Of a stretch of 7,031 bases of DNA, positions 1-6,145 are shown in pieces. Origin of the DNA: Candidatus Acetothermia bacterium (GTDB lineage: Bacteria > Bipolaricaulota > Bipolaricaulia > UBA7950 > UBA9294). The first letter of the stretch is position 1. The number at the start of each line of letters is the position of its first letter. Where the stretch lies: the NCBI GenBank assembly GCA_003545155.1, contig DQCH01000109.1, positions 762 to 7,792 on the forward strand. The letters run 5' to 3'. The notes below the pieces were generated by a model, which searched no databases, had not been told where the DNA came from, and was given only the letters and a program-made list of their open reading frames with translations. Made by a program: the position numbers and the translations under genes.

Positions 1-1574
1 ACGACGGCCATACGCGAGCGCAGGTAGGAAAGGTCGAGCTCATCGATAGGGACGCCGTCCAGAAGGATCTGCCCCCGCTGTATGGGGTACATACGGAGCA
101 GCAACCGGATGATCGTCGTCTTCCCAGAGCCGGTCGGCCCAACGATCGCCACTCGCTCTCCTGGAGCGGCCGTAAATGACACATCTTTTAGGATCCACTC
201 GCCCTCATTGTAGGCGAACCAGACGTTGCGAAACTCGACCTCGCCGTGGAGGGTCTTGATGATCTTCCCCTTGCCACGGTCTTCCTCGTTCTCATCCAGA
301 AGGAGAAAGATCCGCTCCGCTGAGGCCATCGCAGCCTGAAGGACGTTGTATCCCTCCGACAGCTCGAGGACCGGCTCGAAGAGCATCCGCACGTACTGAA
401 TAAATGCCGTCAGTGCTCCGAGGGTTAGGCTACCCCGTAGGACGTTCAATCCACCGTACCAGATCACCACGGCAATGGCGAACGAGCTTAGGAAACTCAT
501 CAATGGCCGGAACAGGGCGAAGGTAATAAGTTGGCGCATGTCGGCCCGATACTTGCCACGGTTGATGTCGATAAAGCGATCATTCTCTCTGTGTTCCTGG
601 ACGAAGCCCTGGATGATCCTCATCCCAGAGATCGACTCCTGGAGGTAGGCGTTCAGCTGTGCGATCCGGCGGCGTACCTCGCGGTAGGCTGCCCGGACGC
701 GGTTGCGAAACTCAAGCGCGGCGATGAAGATGAACGGGAATAGGGCAAGGATAGCGAGCGCAATGCGCCACTCGAGTTGGAACATGATTACCATCACTCC
801 GATGATTAAGAACGCATCGCGGAACAGGTTGACAAGCATCGAGGTGAACATCTCATTGATCGCGTTAACATCGTTCGTCACACGGGTGACGAGCCTTCCC
901 ACCGGTGTGTGATCAAAGTAGGCAAGTGGGAGCTTCAGAACGTGGTCGAAGATCTTTTGCCGCATGTCGTACATGACCCTCTGCCCGGTGTACTGGAGGA
1001 GGTACACTTGTAGTACCCCAAACAAGAAGCGAGCAAGAAGGGCAAATGCGAACAGACCAGCCAGGCGAACAACCCCCTCGATGGCTGGCCCACGTAAAGC
1101 GATGAGATCGGCTGGGGAAAGTCCACGCAGACCCGCTTCGTCGGCCATGTAGCCGCCGGGAAGTTCAGTGAAACGTTGCGGATTCCTTCTCGCCACCGCT
1201 GCGGCCTTGCTCTCTTGCGGGATGAACAGATAGCGCTTCGCCGAGAGAATGCCCATCGCCTCCCAGGCGCGTCGTGTCTCCGGATTGATCTTCTTCACAT
1301 CGATCAGGTATCGTCCGTCTCCGAGAGGAATCGGAGCGCCAAAGGAAGGGGCCTCGGGTATGGAGACAATCGCTTGGGGAAGGGTAAGGTAGGCGTCGAT
1401 CGCCAGTTTACTCAGATAAGGAAGTCCGATCTGAATTCCGGTGATGGCCAGGATCAGGATAACACAAACGAAGAAGAGCCCACGGTAGGGGGTGAGGAAA
1501 CGCAACAGCCGACGCGTCAGGCGAAGATCGAAGGCCTTACCGAGGACCTTATCCTCGTGGATGTCATGGTTCAC
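1..1574 (-). CDS. ABC exporter half-transporter with large extracytoplasmic insertion, BmrD/TM288-like (partial, C-terminus outside window)
   Basis: Membrane-embedded half of an ABC exporter, probably the second subunit of a heterodimer with the gene just upstream; it would use ATP to export a lipophilic or drug-like substrate. I translated 524 codons before the window edge. The start is GTG (1574-1572), overlapping the stop of the upstream gene as GTGA; an in-frame TGA two codons earlier (1580-1578) rules out a longer protein, and a GGGTGA-like ribosome site lies about 8 bases upstream. The membrane domain has helices near residues 31-53, 167-190, 253-267, 270-288, 352-376 and 385-405. Residues about 64-165 form a polar insertion between helices 1 and 2, unusual for a plain half-transporter. 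The ATPase domain begins near residue 445, with Walker A GPTGSGKTT at 479-487 (bases 140-114). The reading stops just before the expected Q-loop, so signature and Walker B are unseen. Substrate is unknown; lipid A or peptide export cannot be excluded. Confidence 0.93.
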   Translation of the reverse strand, partial: MNHDIHEDKVLGKAFDLRLTRRLLRFLTPYRGLFFVCVILILAITGIQIGLPYLSKLAIDAYLTLPQAIVSIPEAPSFGAPIPLGDGRYLIDVKKINPETRRAWEAMGILSAKRYLFIPQESKAAAVARRNPQRFTELPGGYMADEAGLRGLSPADLIALRGPAIEGVVRLAGLFAFALLARFLFGVLQVYLLQYTGQRVMYDMRQKIFDHVLKLPLAYFDHTPVGRLVTRVTNDVNAINEMFTSMLVNLFRDAFLIIGVMVIMFQLEWRIALAILALFPFIFIAALEFRNRVRAAYREVRRRIAQLNAYLQESISGMRIIQGFVQEHRENDRFIDINRGKYRADMRQLITFALFRPLMSFLSSFAIAVVIWYGGLNVLRGSLTLGALTAFIQYVRMLFEPVLELSEGYNVLQAAMASAERIFLLLDENEEDRGKGKIIKTLHGEVEFRNVWFAYNEGEWILKDVSFTAAPGERVAIVGPTGSGKTTIIRLLLRMYPIQRGQILLDGVPIDELDLSYLRSRMAV

Positions 1575-3304
1575 CGGTCATTCACCCGCCTTTCCGCCTG
1601 CTGCAGGCGCCAGATTCGGTTATAGATTCCGTTAAAAGAGATCAGTTCATCGTGCGTGCCGGACTCTACAATCTGTCCCTTGTCGAGGACGACGATCCGG
1701 TCTGAATGCATCACCGCAGATAAACGGTGGGCAATGACGATGCATGTCCTCCCACGGAAGAACTCCCGTAGGTTGGCGAGCACGAATTCCTCCCTCTCGG
1801 CGTCGACCGCTGAGAGGGGGTCGTCGAAGATGAGGACCTTCGGATCGAGGAGGAGCGCCCGTGCGATCGCTACCCGCTGCTTCTGCCCCCCGGACAGAGA
1901 GACCCCCCGTTCTCCGACTATTGTGTCATACCCCTGGGAAAAATCGGTGATCTCGTCGTGTATGCCAGCAAGTCGCGCTGCCCGTTCTACCTCATCGAAA
2001 GTCGCCTCGGGAAGCCCAAAAGCGATGTTTTCCCGGATCGTTGAGGAGAAGAGGAACGGGTCTTGAGGGACAAATCCAATGATCCCGCGAAGCTCTCTTA
2101 GCGAAAGTTCACGCACGTCCGTTCCTCCGATGGTAACGGTCCCCAGCGGTGGATCGAAGACGCGCGGAATGAGGTGGGCAAGGGTACTCTTCCCCGCTCC
2201 AGTTAGCCCTACTACCCCCAAGATCGTTCCCTCCTCAATTGTGAGATTGATCCCGGAGAGGGCTGGAACTTCCCCACTCCCATTCCCGTTCGGATAGGAG
2301 AAGGTAAGATCGTTGATCTCAAGCCGCGTCCCGCGAAGCGGTTTCGGATTAGAAAGATCGGTGATCTCCGGCGCAATAGCTAGGAGGCGATTGATGCGCG
2401 AGAGGGAGGCGCTCCCACGTTGAAGAAGGTTCACCGCCCACCCCAGGGAGATCATCGGCCAGGCAAGCATCATTAGATATTGGCTGAAGGCGACAAAGTC
2501 ACCGAGCGAGATCGATCCCCCTATTACCCTATGTCCCCCAATCCACAGGAGGATCGCTAGCGACATCCCACTCAATAGCTCGATGAGCGGATGAAAGAGG
2601 CCCCAAATCCGGACCAGAGCCATATTCTTGTCGAACAAACTCTGGCTCGTCTGGTTGAAGTCCCGATTTGTCCCCTCCTCCTGTACGAATGACTTTACCA
2701 CCCGGATTCCCGCAACATTCTCTCGTACCTTCTCCATCACTGCGGAGAAGGTCTCTTGCACTGCCTCGAAGCGGTGGTGGATCACCTTTCCGAAACCAAG
2801 CATGAATAGAGTAAGTATAGGAAGCGGGATGATTGCGTACAGTGTAAGCCGTGGATCGATCGTAAGCATGATCCCTAAAGCTACAGGGATCATGAACAAT
2901 GGATCGGCGATGGTAAGAACTCCGAACCCGCAGGCCCGGCTGACCGCATCGATGTCGTTGGTGGCATGCGCCATCAGGTCTCCGGTCTTGCGCTCATTGT
3001 AAAACGTAGCTGAGAGTCTTAACAAATGGTGGTAAAGCTTCCCCCGTAGGTCCCGTTCGATCCGCCGCGCAGTCCCAATAAAGAAATATCGCCACAGGAA
3101 ACGAAAGACCATGACGATGGCAGCGAGGGAGACGATGTATAAACCACTTCGAGCCAGTCCTCCCTCGCCACGTGCGAGTCGATCGATCGCGTCTTTGATC
3201 ACAAGTGGAACCAAAAGCCCGGCGCCGTCGACTACCAGAAGGGCGAGTAACCCAGTCAGTATCCGTCCCCTATATCGCCAGAGCCACCTCGCTAATTGAA
3301 TCAT
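1571..3304 (-). CDS. ABC exporter half-transporter with degenerate catalytic site, BmrC/TM287-like
   Basis: Complete 577-residue ABC half-transporter, a usual length for this family. Six membrane helices lie near residues 13-36, 52-75, 129-149, 152-172, 239-258 and 271-290. The ATPase domain follows from about residue 327: Walker A GLTGAGKST (366-374), Q-loop Gln414, signature LSGGQ (470-474), Walker B LIFD ending at Asp494, D-loop SAVD (498-501) and switch His526. The residue after Walker B is Asp495 where active ATPases have Glu. In the family this swap marks the degenerate site of heterodimeric exporters such as BmrC or TM287, so the protein probably pairs with the downstream gene, whose GTG start overlaps this stop by the GTGA pattern. 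The ATG start (3304-3302) is the first possible one, as an in-frame TGA lies three codons upstream; the ribosome site is weak (AGGA 11 bases away). Drug-type export is inferred from the family only. Confidence 0.95.
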   Translation of the reverse strand: MIQLARWLWRYRGRILTGLLALLVVDGAGLLVPLVIKDAIDRLARGEGGLARSGLYIVSLAAIVMVFRFLWRYFFIGTARRIERDLRGKLYHHLLRLSATFYNERKTGDLMAHATNDIDAVSRACGFGVLTIADPLFMIPVALGIMLTIDPRLTLYAIIPLPILTLFMLGFGKVIHHRFEAVQETFSAVMEKVRENVAGIRVVKSFVQEEGTNRDFNQTSQSLFDKNMALVRIWGLFHPLIELLSGMSLAILLWIGGHRVIGGSISLGDFVAFSQYLMMLAWPMISLGWAVNLLQRGSASLSRINRLLAIAPEITDLSNPKPLRGTRLEINDLTFSYPNGNGSGEVPALSGINLTIEEGTILGVVGLTGAGKSTLAHLIPRVFDPPLGTVTIGGTDVRELSLRELRGIIGFVPQDPFLFSSTIRENIAFGLPEATFDEVERAARLAGIHDEITDFSQGYDTIVGERGVSLSGGQKQRVAIARALLLDPKVLIFDDPLSAVDAEREEFVLANLREFFRGRTCIVIAHRLSAVMHSDRIVVLDKGQIVESGTHDELISFNGIYNRIWRLQQAERRVNDR

Positions 3305-3314
3305 ACAGAATCAG

Positions 3315-3342
3315 ATCCTACACGAAACGATCGAGTCCACAA
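3315..3342 (-). promoter_or_regulatory. Weak candidate promoter for the exporter pair
   Basis: Read on the minus strand, TTGTGG (3342-3337) and TAGGAT (3320-3315) stand 16 bases apart. They match the sigma70 consensus at only 3 and 4 of 6 positions. Transcription would begin a few bases before the ATG at 3304, giving an almost leaderless message, which would agree with the poor ribosome site. It is the best leftward candidate I found, but the match is poor and the true promoter may lie elsewhere in the region. Confidence 0.2.
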
Positions 3343-3405
3343 GAGAGGCCTCCGCTTCTTACAAGCCTCTTTATTCCACGAGGAGGTAGTTAGCCCATAA
3401 ATTTA

Positions 3406-3428
3406 AGGCGACAATCCCCTTGTCGCCT
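3406..3428. repeat. Perfect 9-bp inverted repeat, operator-like
   Basis: AGGCGACAA (3406-3414) and its exact complement TTGTCGCCT (3420-3428) flank the 5-base spacer TCCCC. The repeat is in the divergent intergenic region, about 80 bases before the predicted start of the rightward transcript. A related arm, TTGTCACCT (3464-3472), overlaps the -35 box of that promoter. This layout fits a binding site for a dimeric regulator. It could also fold as an RNA hairpin, but on the plus strand it is not followed by a T-run, so a rightward terminator is unlikely; on the minus strand it is followed by TTAAATTTAT, so a leftward attenuator is possible. No regulator gene is in the window. Confidence 0.6.
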
Positions 3429-3463
3429 ATCCCATTGAATGACCGATCTTAAACCCGATCCGT

Positions 3464-3491
3464 TTGTCACCTGGGAAAGGCCTAGTATAAT
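3464..3491 (+). promoter_or_regulatory. Sigma70-type promoter for the importer-nadK operon
   Basis: The -10 box is a perfect TATAAT (3486-3491), and the -35 box TTGTCA (3464-3469) matches 5 of 6 consensus positions, with a 16-base spacer. Transcription should start near A3498, leaving a leader of about 31 bases before the ATG at 3529. The -35 box lies inside a copy of the arm of the nearby inverted repeat, so a bound regulator could block or alter polymerase access. Confidence 0.7.
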
Positions 3492-3515
3492 CAACGGATA
3501 AAGCCTACTGATATG

Positions 3516-3521
3516 AAGGAG
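3516..3521 (+). promoter_or_regulatory. Ribosome binding site of the binding-protein gene
   Basis: AAGGAG is a strong Shine-Dalgarno core that ends 7 bases before ATG 3529. It fixes that start, which also gives a proper signal peptide. It is the best ribosome site in the window; the downstream operon genes rely mostly on overlapping stop/start codons. Confidence 0.85.
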
Positions 3522-3528
3522 AAACGCG

Positions 3529-4545
3529 ATGGTCTCTATCCGGCGTTTGATTTTGCCGTTCCTAGCCTTGTTAATCCTCCTTACTTGCCTCGCTACAGCC
3601 GATGGGCTTCCAAATATTCGCATGAGCCTGCCTCCGGTGATGGGATCCCTCCCCCTTGCTTTTGCACAAGGGTGGGGCCTGTTCGAGAAACATAACCTCA
3701 GGGTCGAGCTTGTCGGACTAAGCGATAATCAAGAACGCAGTGCGGCACTGATGGCTGGGGATATCGATGGGATGGTCTGTGATGTGACTACAGCAATCCT
3801 CCTCGTCAGTGGCGGAACCGATGTTGTAATTACCAGCGCTGTCTATCAGGAAAATCAAACCGACAGCCTTATCATTATTTCACCACGCTCTTTCAATATT
3901 AATTCACTGGAGGAACTTCTCTCAACCGAAAACAGCGCCGATAAGATCGCAACCATTTACAGAAGCGATCTCGAATACGAGATTGATCTGCTCCTTCAGA
4001 CCCTCGGGTACAGGATTAATAAAGAAGATCGCTATACCTATTGGACAGACATGCTAGCATTAACCCTGTGGTTCGGTTCACAGTTGGTGCCAGCCGCGGC
4101 CTTTCCAGAGCCATATATCACCTACATCTCCAACTATCCATATGCAGGTGGCCAGCTTGAGTTGGTCCGCCTCTCTGACTTCGAGGGGATCGACCTGCTT
4201 CCAAGCGTGGTCGTCTTTCGCCGCGAGGTGATCGAGGAATCACCTGAACTGATCGAGGACTTCTACGCCGCTTACCAGGAAACAATCAAGATGATAAACA
4301 CCTCTAGCCGGGAAAAATTGGTCGAGACGGGGATCGACGAGGCACTCTCCCTGTTTTTCCCTGGATTAACTGCTGAGGCCGTTCCCGAAGGGATTCTGGA
4401 TAGCTTCGAGATCCCTTACTTTCAACCACCACGGATGCTTTGTAAGGAACAGTTCGAGGGCGTCCTCGCTTGGGCAATTTCCAAACGCTATGCCCGGTTG
4501 TACCTTGCCTACGAGGAGTTGACAACCGACCAATTCCTGCAATGA
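3529..4545 (+). CDS. Periplasmic substrate-binding protein, NMT1/SsuA/ThiY-like
   Basis: Extracytoplasmic receptor (338 residues) that captures the ligand for the ABC importer encoded just downstream. The N-terminus is a signal peptide: Arg5-Arg6, a hydrophobic core to about residue 21, and an Ala-Thr-Ala (22-24) signal peptidase I site. Cys20 follows Leu-Leu-Thr, which is a poor lipobox, so a lipoprotein is possible but less likely. Family-typical stretches are the first-lobe motif around GSLPLAFAQGWGLFEKHNL (39-57), the AALMAGDIDGMVCD segment (72-85), the FPEPY segment (192-196), and a C-terminal WAISKRYARLYLAYEEL-like tail (315-331). These resemble nitrate/sulfonate/taurine and thiamine-precursor receptors, and particularly the group annotated in Thermotoga-like genomes. 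Ligand identity is not readable. The central part (3841-4080) is about 43% GC by hand count, well below the neighbouring ATPase gene. The stop overlaps the next ATG (ATGA). Confidence 0.88.
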   Translation: MVSIRRLILPFLALLILLTCLATADGLPNIRMSLPPVMGSLPLAFAQGWGLFEKHNLRVELVGLSDNQERSAALMAGDIDGMVCDVTTAILLVSGGTDVVITSAVYQENQTDSLIIISPRSFNINSLEELLSTENSADKIATIYRSDLEYEIDLLLQTLGYRINKEDRYTYWTDMLALTLWFGSQLVPAAAFPEPYITYISNYPYAGGQLELVRLSDFEGIDLLPSVVVFRREVIEESPELIEDFYAAYQETIKMINTSSREKLVETGIDEALSLFFPGLTAEAVPEGILDSFEIPYFQPPRMLCKEQFEGVLAWAISKRYARLYLAYEELTTDQFLQ

Positions 4546-5273
4546 TTGACGTAGAGTCCCTTACAATCGACTATGGCCGCGCCGACCGCGCTGTCCAGGC
4601 AGTTGAGCGAGTTGATTTCCGCTTAGAGAAGGGGAGAAGTCTTGCCCTTATCGGACCCTCCGGGTGTGGGAAGACTTCAATCCTATTTGCACTAGCTGGG
4701 CTTCTATCTCCGAGCAACGGAACGATTAAGATCGGAGGGAATCCAGTCACCGGCCCGCGTCGAGAGGTCGCTCTGATCCTGCAAAACGCTGGCCTCCTTC
4801 CTTGGAAGACGGTTTGGCAAAACGCCAACCTGAGCCTTCTCCTCGCTGGGGACTACCCAGAGCACAACGCCGGGGTGATCCTTCACGATCTCGGCTTAAC
4901 GGAGGTCAAGTCCCGTTTTCCTGCTGAGCTTTCCGAGGGGATGAAGCGCCGTGTGGGAATTGCGCGGGCCCTCTCGACGGCACCATCGGTCCTGCTGATG
5001 GATGAGCCGCTCGCTTCGCTCGACACCCTCACCCGCGAGAGGATCCAGGATCTCTTCCTTACCCTCTGGCAAGAGCACCGGTTTTCGCTCATCCTCGTTA
5101 CCCACGATATCGTCGAGGCAGCCTTCCTCGGGCAGGAGGTCATTGTTCTCACAAAGCAGCCGGCGCGGGTCAAGGCGACCGTGATCAACCCAAAGATGGG
5201 GTCACTCGACTACCGCCAGAGCGAGGCATTCCAAAGGACGGTCCACGACCTACGGGAGGCGCTCGAACGATGA
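4542..5273 (+). CDS. ABC importer ATPase, TauB/SsuB-like
   Basis: Cytoplasmic ATPase (243 residues) that powers the importer. It shows Walker A GPSGCGKTS (38-46), Q-loop Gln81 followed by NAGLLPWKTV, Walker B LLMDEP (151-156) with the catalytic Glu155, D-loop Ser-Leu-Asp (159-161) and switch His188. The LLPW sequence after the Q-loop is typical of the nitrate/sulfonate/taurine class. The signature reads LSEGM (130-134) rather than the usual LSGGM or LSGGQ. An in-frame ATG at 4470 would add 24 residues, but they lie wholly inside the upstream gene. The ATG at 4542 forms an ATGA overlap with the upstream stop and begins right at the family's normal N-terminus (MIDVESLTIDYG), so I chose it. No Shine-Dalgarno is close, which fits translation by coupling. 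Function as an importer ATPase is secure; substrate is not. Confidence 0.93.
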   Translation: MIDVESLTIDYGRADRAVQAVERVDFRLEKGRSLALIGPSGCGKTSILFALAGLLSPSNGTIKIGGNPVTGPRREVALILQNAGLLPWKTVWQNANLSLLLAGDYPEHNAGVILHDLGLTEVKSRFPAELSEGMKRRVGIARALSTAPSVLLMDEPLASLDTLTRERIQDLFLTLWQEHRFSLILVTHDIVEAAFLGQEVIVLTKQPARVKATVINPKMGSLDYRQSEAFQRTVHDLREALER

Positions 5274-6112
5274 AACACGCAATCACCCGCATCGAGGACA
5301 CCATTGTCCTGGTTTCAAGAAGCATCCTGCGCTTTGTGAAAAGCCCGGCGATGAACCGGGTGATCACCTACATCGTGAGCATCGCCATCCTCCTTTTTTT
5401 GTGGGAGATAGCGAGCCTTGCGGTGAACGCGATCAACCATTCCCGGCTCCTTCCCGGCCCTTATGAGGCTCTCTCTCAGGTGGTGAAGAATACGGCCGAA
5501 CTACAACGACACTTCTTTGCGAGCGCCTGGCGGCTCATCCTGGCAATACTTATCGCCCTTGCTGCGGCTGTTCCATTAGGCCTTTTAATCGGCCGCGAGT
5601 ACACCCTTAACCGGTTCGTCTCACCAATGATTTACATCACTTACCCGATTCCGCAAGTAGCGTTCATCCTCTTCCTTTTCCTTGTCTTTGGCACGGGGAG
5701 CGCAACTAAGGTAGCGATAGTGGCCCTCGTCCTCTTCTTCCAGATCCTGGTCTCATCACGCGGTGCGGCGCAAAACATCGACGAAGAGCACCTGACAAGC
5801 GTCCTCTCCGCTGGGGCTACCCGTTGGCAGGTGTACTGGCACGTCATCCTTCCAGCGACCCTCCCCGAGATTCTGACAAGCGTACGGGTGAGTATCGGTC
5901 TTGGGGTTGCCTTTCTGTACATTGCTGAGACAAGCGCTGCCTTAGGAACCGGGCTGGGAACCTTTATCAAGGCGCACATGTTGTACGCGCGGGACCTGGC
6001 ATTTGCCGGAATCGTAGCGATGGCGATCCTCGGTCTCGTCCTGTATGTGGGAATCGATTTACTGGAGCACTTACTCTGCCGCTGGAAGTATGTTAGACGC
6101 CGACCACTTTGA
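5270..6112 (+). CDS. ABC importer permease, TauC/SsuC-like
   Basis: Inner-membrane channel subunit (280 residues), expected to dimerise and sit on two copies of the ATPase. Hydrophobic segments lie near residues 31-53, 87-107, 119-141, 147-163, 205-225 and 246-263, the usual six for this class. The cytoplasmic coupling (EAA) loop is visible at about 172-195: EEHLTSVLSAGATRWQ, then VILPATLPE, with the family's Gly and Leu-Pro in place. The ATG at 5270 overlaps the ATPase stop as ATGA and has GGGAGG (5254-5259) 10 bases upstream. A later Met28 would also leave all helices intact, so the first 27 residues are less certain. The C-terminus ends in a basic tail (RWKYVRRRPL) as expected for a cytoplasmic end. 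Confidence 0.93.
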   Translation: MKHAITRIEDTIVLVSRSILRFVKSPAMNRVITYIVSIAILLFLWEIASLAVNAINHSRLLPGPYEALSQVVKNTAELQRHFFASAWRLILAILIALAAAVPLGLLIGREYTLNRFVSPMIYITYPIPQVAFILFLFLVFGTGSATKVAIVALVLFFQILVSSRGAAQNIDEEHLTSVLSAGATRWQVYWHVILPATLPEILTSVRVSIGLGVAFLYIAETSAALGTGLGTFIKAHMLYARDLAFAGIVAMAILGLVLYVGIDLLEHLLCRWKYVRRRPL

Positions 6113-6145
6113 CGAAGAAGGGCACCGCCGAGTACGATCAATAAG

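Larger units (their letters stand above)
3305..3528. other. Divergent intergenic control region
   Basis: This non-coding stretch of 224 bases separates the left-reading exporter pair from the right-reading importer operon. It contains a 23-base inverted repeat, a good rightward promoter and a good ribosome site for the importer, each listed separately. A weaker stem (3342-3349 with 3365-3372, including one G.T pair and a 15-base loop) lies nearer the exporter. I see no convincing gene, tRNA or riboswitch. The predicted rightward leader is only about 30 bases, too short for a TPP or similar riboswitch in front of the binding-protein gene. Confidence 0.8.

Noticed and set aside
1176..1625. Plus-strand open frame of 149 codons
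   Set aside because: It is antisense to the start of the partial exporter subunit and the end of its partner, both of which have clear family motifs. The translated product shows no domain.
3342..3372. Stem AGAGAGGC / GCCTCTTT followed by TTATT-like sequence, considered as a rightward terminator
   Set aside because: No rightward gene precedes it, the loop is 15 bases, and one pair is G.T. On the minus strand there is no T-run after it. Probably incidental.
3381..3387. AGGAGGT, a consensus Shine-Dalgarno in the intergenic region
   Set aside because: No ATG, GTG or TTG lies at a usable distance downstream on the plus strand.
3439..3501. 20-codon plus-strand frame starting at ATG 3439
   Set aside because: It has no ribosome site, and the predicted promoter for the operon lies within it, so it would not be transcribed from that promoter.
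3498..3528. Possible TPP or other riboswitch in front of a ThiY-like receptor gene
   Set aside because: The predicted leader is only about 31 bases, and no conserved riboswitch core is visible there or in the preceding 180 bases.
3390..3623. Minus-strand open frame of 77 codons over the start of the binding-protein gene and the promoter
   Set aside because: It runs antisense through the signal peptide, promoter and inverted repeat, has no recognisable domain, and its product is a mixed basic sequence typical of a shadow frame.
4470..4541. Upstream ATG extending the importer ATPase by 24 residues
   Set aside because: The extension lies wholly inside the binding-protein gene and has no family match, while ATG 4542 gives the ATGA overlap and the normal N-terminus.
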